26,143 bases of DNA from Chara braunii (lineage: Eukaryota > Streptophyta > Charophyceae > Charales > Characeae), in contig BFEA01000163.1 of assembly GCA_003427395.1 (NCBI GenBank), positions 2,444,011 through 2,470,153 of the forward strand. Reading direction: 5' to 3'. Under the pieces are notes generated by a model. That model ran no database searches and was not told where the DNA came from. It was given only the letters and a program-made list of their open reading frames with translations. This document shows positions 1 through 9,464 of this stretch, piece after piece. The position numbers were made by a program, and so were the translations under genes. Within the stretch, counting starts at the first letter, position 1; the number at the start of each line of letters is the position of its first letter.

Positions 1-404
1 CCTTCACATCTTTTACTTATTTCTTTAATTATTTTTATTATTTATTTATTTCCTTATTTATTTTTATTTTCTCTCGAAATCTCGCTGTTTATTTATTTTC
101 CTCCCGCCTTCCCCCCTATGCTTGCTATTTTACTTTCTTGATTAGGTCACCAGTACCCTACCCTAACCACTTAAACTTCGGTTAGGGTTTTCTTAGGGTT
201 TTTGTAGGGTTTAGGGTTCTTTAAAACCCCCCTACTTCCCCGTCCTCTTCGGGCACCCTGGACCCGAACCACCCTTCCCCCTTCGACGGCGCCCGTGCTA
301 GCCTTGCTAGCGTCGTTCGTCGCTTCCTACCGCGGACTTCCCCCTACGCCCTTCGCTCACGCGGACCTCTTTTGGCCCCCCCCAGTCCGGTCCGTCATCT
401 CACC
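1..404 (+). other. Leader region upstream of a gag-like ORF
   Basis: The first 120 bases are AT-rich and T-biased on the plus strand, followed by a C-rich stretch that leads into the ATG at 405. Around 180-219 lie several TTAGGG/TTTAGGG-like words separated by T runs, resembling plant telomere repeat or telo-box units but too irregular to be a telomere. No LTR end, primer-binding site or TATA box could be fixed. I infer it is the 5' leader of the same mobile element as the ORF that follows. Confidence 0.35.
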
Positions 405-1154
405 ATGGCCGACGGTGTGTCACACGCCGCCGACACGGCGATGACCACGGCATCGGGCTCCACACCCGTGCCGGCGGACCAGGGCCATCAGCCCCAGGGG
501 GATCTNCACACCCTCCTCANCTCCCTCCTTGCGCCCATCCAGGCGCAACTCNCGACCCTCGCGCCCATCCAGGCGCAACTCGCGACCCTCGGGCCCTTAC
601 AGGCGCAGGTGGCGACCCTTGCCGCCGGCGTGCAGCAACTCCAGGACGCTGGTCGTCCTTCCTCTCCTCATCCTCTCTCTTCTCCTGGCTCTCAATTCGG
701 GTCCCCAATTCTCCGACAGGGTGGCCACGGCGGAGTTTCCTCCTCTGCCGCCCCCGACCCGACCATTTTGGTGACCGTCCACTCCCCTAGCTCGACGGCC
801 GCCACGAGTCAGGCCCTTCCTCAGTCTACGGGCGCACCGGCCCAAATTCCGGTTACGACGGCCACGGGATCACAACCCGTTACCATGGTCTCAGCGTTTC
901 CGGGTGCACCGCTCCTCCCCCCCCTTCGCACGACCACAGCGCCACCTGGCTCTCCCCCCTCCGGGATGCCACGCGCCGGTTGTGCATCCACATCCTCCAT
1001 TCTTCCCCCTGCTACCCCTCGCACGACCTACGTTCGAGGTCTCGAGGACGAGATTGCCTAGCTCTGGGCCAACCTCGCCCTCTTGCGCCTTCAGCCACCC
1101 CCACCCTCCCAGGTGGCCGCGCCTTCCGGCGCACCCCCCTCTTCCTCTAGATAA
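405..1154 (+). pseudogene. Gag-like retroelement ORF, interrupted
   Basis: The start is the ATG at 405 in a strong context (caccATGgcc). The frame runs 218 codons to a TAG at 1059-1061, then stays open to TAA at 1152-1154. Sequence around the TAG (EDEIA-stop-LWANLALLRLQ) reads like one interrupted leucine-rich helix, so the TAG is probably a CAG that decayed. The N-terminus is Ala/Ser/Thr/Pro-rich, then comes a decapeptide repeat (LAPIQAQLAT type) that should form a coiled coil, then a long Pro/Ser/Thr-rich linker. A short frame at 1187-1240 ending GKRKK may be a shifted continuation. Disordered, coiled-coil N-termini like this are common in plant and algal retroelement gag proteins, but no zinc knuckle or protease is present here, so gag is an inference. 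Ambiguous bases fall at 506, 520 and 552. Confidence 0.4.
531..650 (+). repeat. 30-bp tandem repeat inside the gag-like ORF
   Basis: Units at 531-560, 561-590 and 591-620 follow the pattern gcgcccatccaggcgcaact plus a GACCCT-containing tail; a decayed fourth unit is at 621-650. Each encodes ten residues (LAPIQAQLAT, then LGPLQAQVAT), so copy number can change without breaking the frame. Leucines and other hydrophobics are spaced as in a coiled coil. An N within the first unit and Ns just upstream suggest the assembler merged slightly different copies. Confidence 0.8.
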
Positions 1155-1758
1155 TTCCCCGAATATGATATTTTTCTTCCACTGGAATGGATGTTGACGT
1201 CGATGGCTCTACGACCGTCATTGGTAAAAGAAAGAAATAGAAGAGATCTCTCAACTACCGATTAACTAACAATTTGTCCTACTAAAACCTACAGACATAT
1301 AGATAGAAGTTTCCAATCTGCATAGCACAGCGAACGTGTTTACGTGAACAACTCGCAAACATGTTCGGACGAACATAATTTTTTTCGTAAAAAAATAAAA
1401 TAAAAATTTATTTTTTCGGTTTTTGGTTTTTAAATCATGATTGGCTACAAATTTGAACATGACTCCTAGACAACAGTTACTTATATTGTGATTTTACATA
1501 ACATATATCATGATGTTTTTCATATTTTTCTAAGAATGTTTTGTTTTATTTTTTAAATATTTTTTTATGTTCGCGTTCGGGGGTTTTGAACACTTGTTCG
1601 CGTTCGGGGGGTTTTGGGCGCTTGTTCGCGTTCGGGCAAACATATTCACGTTCAGAGGTGCTACATAGCTTCCAATAAATAAGGACAAAGTCATACACAA
1701 AAAAAAATATTTTTCCTTCACCCTGGGTCAGTGTGGATGAGGGAAAAGACTTAGGGGC

Positions 1759-1761
<3 letters not shown>
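1155..1761. other. AT-rich interval between gag-like ORF and LINE A
   Basis: No credible gene is seen. It holds the short MDVDVDGSTTVIGKRKK frame (1187-1240), a near-palindrome atgttcggacgaacat at 1361-1376, A/T homopolymers, and the GTTCGCGTTCG minisatellite listed separately. The right edge, ending in cttaggggctcc, is the 3' flank of LINE A. I could not find a matching target-site duplication at the other end of that element. Confidence 0.5.
1568..1660. repeat. 27-28 bp minisatellite, GTTCGCGTTCGGG core
   Basis: Units begin at 1568 (27 bp), 1595 (28 bp) and 1623 (shortened), each starting TGTTCGCGTTCGGG. A fourth decayed copy (ttcacgttcagagg) begins near 1645. Related words (cgaacgtg, gttcggacgaac) lie in both orientations at 1330-1376. 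The first two units share a GGTTTTG tail. It is non-coding as far as can be seen. Confidence 0.7.

Positions 1762-1788
<27 letters not shown>
1762..1788 (-). repeat. Pure 27-nt A-tail of LINE A
   Basis: An uninterrupted run of 27 T on the plus strand, so an A-tail in the sense of LINE A. It sits directly after the conserved 3' hairpin, as expected for a product of target-primed reverse transcription. A pure tract is surprising beside such decayed ORFs. Confidence 0.85.
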
Positions 1789-1790
<2 letters not shown>

Positions 1791-1803
1791 CGGGAAAAAC
1801 AAC

Positions 1804-1857
1804 TCGGACTATTGCTAGGGGTGCCGGTAAGAGCAGACATCCCTGGCATTGTCGGGG
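1804..1857 (-). other. 3'-terminal stem-loop of LINE A
   Basis: On the minus strand a stem of about 15 pairs, with some G-U pairs and a bulge, encloses a loop containing CTGCTCTTACC. It lies 15 nt from the A-tail. LINE B has a stem of different sequence around the same loop in the same place. The next block upstream (about 1858-1916) is also strongly conserved between the two elements. In several LINE families the reverse transcriptase recognises a 3' stem-loop; that role is inferred here. Confidence 0.6.
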
Positions 1858-2137
1858 AGGTTCCATCTATTGGTGGGAAGCTTCACCTGCTGGAAATCGG
1901 GTCCAGCGTCCCTTGAATAACAAGAAAATGACAATTGATTGATGGGAAAACAAGATAACCTCTTCAGCTCTGTAAAGAGCCGCCTAATAAACACTAGAAA
2001 TCCTAGCTTCCCAATTTATTCCCTTGATGTTATCCTTGTAACTATCTAGTGTGGAGATAACACAATTCTTCCACCTAAGATCTTCCTCTTTCCTTTCTCC
2101 TAAATATTCAGTCAAGATTTGAATCATCATAGCCATA

Positions 2138-2422
2138 TCATGAAACAAGAACTATAGCTAAGGGAAAAGGGGAAAAGGGGTCTGGAAAATCTTCCATTGG
2201 GCGCAAAGGCATGGATGGATCCCCCAAGGGTCAGTCTTCATATACCAAACGGTAGTTTCTGCGAACTTCTTCGTTTTCCTTCTCTAACACTCCTTCCCAA
2301 GCAACCTTTCCAAGTTTTCCCCCCTGTTCCCCCCCAAACCAGCATCGACAGAAATTATGAATATGTTTGAGGATATCATTTTTCATTGATAGGTGTTGAA
2401 TTTTTCCTTCGTTTGTTCTCAT
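2138..2422 (-). pseudogene. LINE A ORF3: small conserved frame after ORF2
   Basis: An ATG at 2422-2420 overlaps the TGA of ORF2 (2421-2419) as ATGA. The frame runs 94 codons to TGA at 2140-2138, with one internal TGA at 2233-2231. LINE B has the matching frame with TGG at that codon. Shared features include the pattern DI-x3-I-x2-F-x3-W-x2-G in the first half, an acidic stretch followed by R-x2-Y-x-L, and FPDPF near the C-terminus, with both frames ending at about the same point. Conservation across two diverged copies argues that this was protein-coding. It could be a separate small protein made by stop-start coupling, or a C-terminal ORF2 segment reached by frameshifting. I do not recognise the fold. 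Confidence 0.5.
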
Positions 2423-2675
2423 TTAGAAGAGATGTCCAATTGAATTTGTTGTTTAATTAAGTCAGTGAGTTCTGGTCCGTCGAGGCGGGGCCCTTCCCAT
2501 TCATACGTGCCTCTTCTCTTCCATATGCTCCAAAGGACCGCTCTTCTCCCTGGGATGAAGATATTATGTGTAAACTCGTGTAAGGGTTCCAGGGCCCAGG
2601 TTTCGAATAATATTGATTTACAACCCCATGACCATGGAGTGGTTGTCTCTAGTTGTCTCCAGATGCGATCCCACC

Positions 2676-2790
2676 ATCTTCATAGCCAAACAGCCCGCGG
2701 ACATTGCATAAAAATGTGTTCAATCGTCTCAGGAATTAATTTGGAGGGAAAAGTTAATCGACAGAATTTGCATCAGGGAACAACTATGCC
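2676..2790 (-). pseudogene. LINE A ORF2 zinc-binding tail (zf-RVT-like)
   Basis: After a TGA at 2775-2773 the frame reads CKFC, then after about 15 residues TIEHIFMQCP and AVW. This is the C-x2-C...H-x4-C pattern of the zinc-binding region that ends many plant LINE ORF2 proteins. LINE B has PWCVRC at the place where LINE A reads P-stop-CKFC, so the TGA replaces a Trp codon. After the cysteines comes a typical tail, RRAVLWSIWKRR, as in LINE B (RRTVLWILWWQR). Confidence 0.75.
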
Positions 2791-4315
2791 TCTTTATTTT
2801 AGTGAAGACCTGTCTATCAACCAGTCATTGGTAGGGAGACATCTATCTTCAATTTGCCACTGAAGTGAAGTCATCTTAGCTGGTTTTTCTTTCATGATCT
2901 TGAACCATTTGATTGAGCAAAAAGTTCTCCTTACTCAGATTTAGGTGTTTCATCCATCATGTTAGCACCCTATCTCTCAAATTTTTTTTTTGTCTCAGCA
3001 TCCTGTAAGTAGACTTTACCGTTAAGGAATGAAGAGTTCGTTCATAGTTTATTCCTTTACTACCCTGGTTGTTTCAAACCCAGTATATTGGATCGACATC
3101 CAAATGAGAGATGGGGGTAGAGGGTCTGAAGGCCACCAAGGAATTGGTTTTTGACGGAACCCGAATTCTAAAGATCTGATCTTTTTCCACCCATTGAATC
3201 CTCTCTTGTTGATTTGGGTAACTGAGTTATCTTGTGCCAGATGGAAGAGGGACAAGGGAATACCCCCATTACTGAATAAGACCAGGATATTACCGATGAC
3301 ATTCATATGCGGGTGATATGCCCTTGAATTGCTACTAGTCGTTTATCTTGAATTTGGGGCCATTGCGCAGGATGCGAAACCATTCTAGAGGCATTAACTC
3401 TATTATCTTTTCCAGATTCTCATCATTATGGTGGCAATATCTCAATTGGTCTTGTAGATCCAATGTTGTCTTCCAATCGTTACTTTCTGGATTCCATATG
3501 TCTTTAACCCTTATGACACCTCTCCTTATCCAGCTCTTCCAAGAGGAGTCCATACAATGAAGAACATTCCCTTGCCGGTCTCTGATCCATCTGTTATTAA
3601 AAATGGGTTGTTGACATACTTCCTTTCATCTGTCTGGTGTTAGTTTATCCGTAAGAGGAAGCCTTCTCCATGTTTTAAGCAAAGTGGTCCAAAAAGAATC
3701 TTTACCAAAATCCTTTCGTGCTGTTTGTCTATCTGAAGGAGGAGTATGATTATAATATTCCTTAATGCTACCTCTTGGGAGGGACCAAGCCTTATTCTCT
3801 AACCACATCAATGGATCAATCCTCTCTGGTGTAGGGGGAGCTAACCTCCTTACTTGTTTCCAAGCAAGAACACTCCATGAAGTTTGGACATTAAAAAGTA
3901 GGCGATTGATTCATTGGATGAACAGGGCTGATGCTTATGTGGTTGGGTCGATAATGCCCAACCCTCCCCTGGATTTTGGTTGGATCACTGATTGCCAAGC
4001 AACTCGACTAATAACATTTTGGTATTCATGATTACCTCTCCAAAGAAAAGCTCTTAATTGTTGTTGGAAAACTTTAAGGGTCTCTTTGTCTAGAGCCCAT
4101 ATAGCTGATTTAGGCTAGCACAACATTGTTGATGGCTAAAGTACGGCCTATTAGAGATGTGTATTTATTTTTCTATAATTCAAGCTTTGTTTGAGCCTGT
4201 TGCATAATCCATTTATTGTTAGTTTTAGGTTTGCCTTCTGCTGTTAGGGAGATTCCTAGCACTTTGATAGGATTATATTTAGGCAACCATTTAACCCCAG
4301 GTTGTTCTGGAGGTC

Positions 4316-5056
4316 TCACACCTTGGTGGTGAATCCACCATCCAAGTGTTTTACTGCCCGGTTAACCTTCATGTCTAACAAACAACAAAAACGTTCCATC
4401 AATTTTTGGATTGCTAATAATTTTTTGTGGGATGCATCTACCATTAATGACAGATCATCAGCGAAGAGGGAACATACCGGGATTGTGTCTTCAGGGATAA
4501 ATGTGATTTGAATCCTCTTGATGTCTTTGTGAGCTCGCAAGTTGGCTGCAAGAGCTTCCATAGCAATGACAAATAGAAATGGAGCAATGGGATTTCCTTG
4601 TCTTAGTGACCTATATAGCGGGATAGGAGGGGTCACATTGCCATTTACCATTACCCTGGTTGTTGCATTTTTGTGTAAACTTTTTATCCATCTCCTTAAG
4701 CAGGGGCCAAAATTAAGTTTTTGTAGACATTTATCTAGAAAAAAACAATCTACATGATCATAAGCCTTTTCAAAATCAATGAAAATAAAAGCCACGTTGT
4801 GTTTTGACTTACGTGTGAGTTTTATGAACTCATTTATTAGAAGAACATTATCTTGTATATTTCTATGAGATATAAATCCTGTTTGTGCTGGGTGAATAAT
4901 TTTTGTTATGATATTAGTCATTCGATTAGCTAATGTCTTGGCTACGAGCTTGTAAACAACTGTTAGCAGGGTTATAGGTCTGTAGTTTCTTATCTTTGTC
5001 TTTTCACCTTTCTTGGAGAGCAAGGTTAATATTCCTTGTCCGACTAATTCTCCCAT
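4316..5056 (-). pseudogene. LINE A reverse transcriptase domain
   Basis: This 246-codon open segment carries the main non-LTR reverse transcriptase blocks in order: NYRPITLLTVVYKL, HPAQTGFI, FIFIDFEKAYDHV (first catalytic Asp), LRQGNPIAPFLF, and SLFADDLSLM (the catalytic Asp pair). All catalytic aspartates are present in this stretch. It is out of frame with the endonuclease and the zinc tail, so a frameshift around 5060-5300 has separated them. Confidence 0.9.
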
Positions 5057-6056
5057 TTCCCCTGATGATCATACATCTTGGTAGAAATTCATTAGGTCTT
5101 GAGAAATTGGGTCCCACATTGATTCTCAAAATTCTTTTGGTAAGCCATCTATACCCAGAGTTTTTTCCCCCTCCATTAGCATTAAGACTTTTCAATTTTC
5201 TTTTTTGGGGATCGGTGTTTCAAGCATTTTCTTTGATCTTCCGATAAAGTTTTTGTGAGAGGACGTAAAAATTCATCAATTTCGGTGTTCCTTTGATCTT
5301 GGGGAATACTATCATTTTCAGAAGTGAAGAGAGTTCTTAAAAAAAATCTCTAGCTATCTTAGTGTTGGCTGCTGTCGAGGTAACCCATAGTGCGTCTCTG
5401 TCTTTAGGATCGGTCAGGGCTTCAATGATGGTTCTGCCTGTTCTGGCTCTCACCATAGCAAAAAATCGTGCATCCATTACCCCTTCCATTTGATGACTTC
5501 TGAGTTTCCCTCTAATCCTCAGCCCTTGCCACCGATATTCCATATGGGTTAAAAGTTGATTTTCTAGTTCTTGAATTTCCTTGTCTAGAAGTTCTTGTTG
5601 ATCTTGCATTTCTGACTTTGTTTCCATTTGCTGAAATTTTTTGATTCTATTACGGAGTTGTGTTTCCTTTGAATGCCTTTGCGATGCTAATAATTTAGAA
5701 TATTCATTGCATTTACGACCTAGGAAATCTAGACCGTTATTGAACCAACGGATGTTGTCATTTATCCTGGGTTTCTAAAGTTTCCAAAAAACCCATACAT
5801 CCTTAAGATATTGTTTGAAGCTATCAATTTTAAGATGAGAGGTATTGAGTTTATAGTACCCTCAACCTTGATCAGGTTTCTTGCGAAAGGAGAAGACCGT
5901 CACACACATGACGTGATCTAGACCAGGATATGGACTATATGGAAAGATTTCAGCGAACTGAAGTGACCCCTGTAGCTCGTCTGATACTAAGATTATATCA
6001 ATTCTTCATTTATTGCATTGTCTTGATTGGTTCCTCCTGAAGCGTGTGAACATTTT

Positions 6057-6644
6057 TTATTGTGGGTTGATCCTCCAAAATGAATCAAAGTTGAGTGTCT
6101 GACAAAGGTTTGCTATAATCATTTCATTTGTTTCCACATAGGCAGGGCATGGAAAGGGGATGTGCCAACGATCCAGATGTCTATTTGGAGCTGTATTAAA
6201 GTCGCCTGCTATGATCATCGGGATTCCCACCGGGAGTCGAGGAAGAAGAGATTTAAAAAATGTTTGTTGGTCTCTGAGTTCATTAGGTCCGTAAACATAG
6301 AGATTGTTGACGACCTCTAGTTCCAACATGGCTAGAATGAAGATCCATCTCCCTTCTATGGGGTCAGCCTCCCAGTATAGGGCTTCTACTTTAGAACCTG
6401 GCGGTATCCATATCGCTACTCCAGCGCTACCTGCCCTAGGGGCATGTGCCCTGTATGTAATGTGTGGCCAAAATTCCTTATGCTTGTGATGATGAGAATC
6501 TGTATCCATGAGATGGGTTTCTTGAATACAGATTACATCTGGCCATTCTTTGCCATCAATTCCTTTGAGTTGATCATATACGGCTTGTTTTTTGATGTGT
6601 TTGGCAGAAGCCAACCCATTGACGTTAAGGGATCTAAGATCCAA
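6057..6644 (-). pseudogene. LINE A APE-type endonuclease domain
   Basis: The 195-codon open segment shows LNVNGL (metal-binding Asn region), DVICIQETHL (catalytic Glu), AGVAIWIPPG and IIAGDFNT (Asp/Asn motif). Past a stop the domain continues with a degraded RID motif and GLDH, the equivalent of the usual S-D-H. It would cut one target strand to prime reverse transcription. The ATG at 6644 is probably internal: LINE B has about 36 more residues before the matching LDLRTLNVNGL. Confidence 0.85.
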
Positions 6645-6787
6645 AGCCGCATTTCTCTTGAGCAGTTTCCATACTCTATCTTTATTCTATAAGGCATCAA
6701 TTAGTCTGATTCCTTTCATTTTTACATTAATATTCTTTCACTAACTGCTCATTAAAGATAAAGAAAAAAATTGGTGATAGATACTAC

Positions 6788-9406
6788 CTAAATCGACCAC
6801 GACCCTTTGTCCAAGAGTCCTCCTACTTCTAAGGTTGTACGCCTTAGAAGTCTGATGAGGAGAGTGGACACATCAGATTCTGACCAGAATACGCTAACCT
6901 TAATTTTCAATTGTTGGAGTTTCTTAAGTGCTTCCACCCCCATCCACCGGAGATCATCATGATTTGCCTCTTCTAATTTAAGGTAAATATCACATTCTGC
7001 AATTTTGTGTGGGTCAGATGCCACAGTGAGGGAGGATGAGATTTCTTGGGGAAGCAGTTTCTTGACATATTTGATAATATCCATGTTACTTGTCGTTTCC
7101 TCAGTCGCTATCTCCGTTAAAGTCAATACGGAGGGAGAGAAGAGTTTTGTACCCAACATAGTTACCTCGTCGTACAGAGCTCCTGGCCCGGGAGGCACAG
7201 ACAATCCTATCTCCCACTTGTCTTCTTTGAACCTGACTGGGAGAACAACTACTCATTTTTTTGAAGGGGGGGAATCATATTGCTCAGATATCATTCTCAG
7301 ATTCAATTTCTGCCTCTCGCTGGTAATTTTCAACGTCAATGGAGCAGAGAGAAGAGACTGTTCACTACAGTATTGTACCAACTCTGATGAATGAGGCGTG
7401 TGTCGTTCTTCTGAGGCTGAGGAGTGTTTTCGATTACCGGGATATACCTGACCTGTTTCCCGCTTATTCTGCAGATCCTCCGTTTGGTCAATCACTTCAC
7501 TTTTACCCTGAAGTTGGTTGTCCTTTGCTTGAGATTGAGTTATTCCTGATATCTGATTAATTCCTTCATCCCCCAGGTTGTGACCACCCATCTTGTTTTT
7601 TTTGTCACTGTGGGGATCTTTCTCGTCTTGAGATATGGGATGGCCGTCCCATTCAATAAGAGATGAGGTCCTTTGCGGACCATCTTCTGGTCCAGAGACC
7701 AGAACAAACTTTCTCTCACCAGTTAGCTGCGACACTATCTCTTTAAGTCTCATACCTTCTCTCTCCCCCTTCTGTTGGTGAGGCTGTAAACAGGCAGTTA
7801 GGTGTTCTGCAGACTCATTCTGAGTATACTGTGAAGTGAAATGTCTCCCAGTGTCTTCCAGCCTGTATTCAGATTGTATGTCTGCTTCCAACGAATAGCC
7901 AATTGCTTCTCTCTCCTTCCTTTCCTCTTTACCTTTCTCGGTCTCTTCCTCCAATGGAACCATTTGTATTGATTGGATCGATTGAGATCCATAAATTAAG
8001 GATTTTGTGGTTTCTCTGGCGGGACGGCTCCCACTGCTACTTGAGAGTAGCCCTCCCTCAATAATTTGAAAATGTACGTTACCTAAAGAGGCATGAGTCA
8101 TCAGTCTTGCTTTCACCTTACCCTTTTCTTTTACATTTTTATTTTTTATATATATATTTTTTATATCTAGATCTTTTTGTGGGTGACTTTTTTGTGGGGT
8201 TAGGAGTAAGTGTTTGATCCTCAGTCTGTGACTGGGAAGTAAGTTTTGTGTCTGACTACTGTTATCTTCCAAGTTGATGTTAGCCTTTCCCCGGAGTAGG
8301 TGAACTTTTGGATTCTGGTTGTGGTGCCTTCTTTGAGGTTCCTTTCTTGCCAATTCCTTCAGCCTTTTCACTCTCTTCGTTTTGATCATGTTACCAGATG
8401 ATTCTGAGTTAGGAAGTTTGAGAGAATTTTGGCCATCCAAGTAGCTGTTGTCCATCCGGTAAGAGGGAAAGGAGGAGCAAAACCGATTGGAAACAATAAA
8501 AAATAATTTATTGCACGTATCCTGCCAATCCACACCCTATGGCAAACCGAACTGAAACTCTAATTTTAGGCTTTCACTGTTGGTCAGTAGAGGCATTAAC
8601 TGGCAATGAATGTCTTGTCACACTTCCTCTCTCAGTTTTGCGAAGTTAGCTTTGAGATTCAAAAGTAGCTAATCTGCTAACTTCATCAATTCTCTATGAA
8701 GTTCAGATCTTGAAACTTGGTTATTCACATCTGGTCTAAGTGGGGCTAAGCGAGAAACAACCAATGGTACACTTTCTACCTCCATCGGTTGAGGGTCAAA
8801 GACTTCTTTCAATAGATCTATATCCATCAGATTTTCCTCCTCCTCAATCCAGTTCGTCTTCTCATTTGTTTCATCTAGCCCTGCCAACTCTGTTAATATG
8901 TTATGCTTGTCTTCTTCATACATTTGTTCCTCTCTTGTCTATGAAGTGTGTAGTGATTCAACTGTTTGGACTGTTTGAACAACTTGAATCGATTGTTCCG
9001 ATTGAGCAGACTGTGCTAACTGAGCTGGCCGAGCTGGCTGAGCTGGTTGGATTTCTTTTGCTGATTGGTCTGACTGGCCTGATTGACTGGGCTGGGGTAG
9101 TTGAGAAGTAACTGACTTTTGATTTGCAGTTCCCTTTCTCCTTACTTCCTTCCATTCACCCATCTGTTGATTAGTATTCTTGGGGAGATACAAATGAGGA
9201 GAAGGACCCACCGTCTTAGCTCCCCCCACTGCAGCATTGTTATCAGTTGATCTGCGAAATCCTTGGGACTCCAACAATTCTTCGGGGGGTCTCATGACAT
9301 GTGGCTCGTGCTCATCTCCCACAGTTGGACTCTCTCCCTTTCTGTTCCCCTTTCGTGAGTGGGATGGGGAGGGGGGGGAAATGGGGTTGTCCTCCACGCC
9401 CTCCAC
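6788..9406 (-). pseudogene. LINE A ORF1, long distal region
   Basis: One reading frame runs through here, interrupted by stops at 8939-8941, 8669-8671, 8618-8620, 8537-8539 and 7253-7255. Contents in order: a basic/Trp stretch (GEWKEVRRKG), a Ser/Gln/Ala-Pro low-complexity run, an acidic part with FDPQPMEVE (LINE B: FGPQPMEIE), one copy of a helical module, a hydrophilic linker of about 350 residues with basic patches (KTKRVKRLKELARK) that is nearly absent from LINE B, and a C-terminal domain beginning VVVLPVRFKEDKWEIGLS and containing VFWSESD. Both of those last motifs have clear LINE B counterparts. The first part is a frame apart from the ORF1 core, so a frameshift lies near 9410-9465. No known family is recognised for the C-terminal domain. 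Confidence 0.6.
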
Positions 9407-9464
9407 GTCCTGGTTGAGTCTGAGTCACATGTTGGTATGTTTGGTGCTTCGGCAACTGTGGGAG

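Larger units (their letters stand above)
2419..6800 (-). pseudogene. LINE A ORF2: endonuclease / reverse transcriptase polyprotein
   Basis: This is the ORF that would nick target DNA and reverse-transcribe the element. In order on the minus strand: APE-type endonuclease (6644-6057 open, then broken to about 5850), a charged, Gln/Glu-rich linker (5627-5337), reverse transcriptase (5056-4316), thumb and connection remnants (about 4310-2900), and a zinc-binding tail ending at TGA 2421-2419. The frame changes at least twice (endonuclease and linker share one frame, reverse transcriptase a second, zinc tail a third). The expected start, by comparison with LINE B, is at 6800 where ATG is now GTG; further stops lie between there and 6644. 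No RNase H domain was recognised. Confidence 0.85.

Noticed and set aside
180-219. Interstitial telomere array
   Set aside because: Only a few TTAGGG/TTTAGGG-like words with uneven spacing. They look like part of an element leader.
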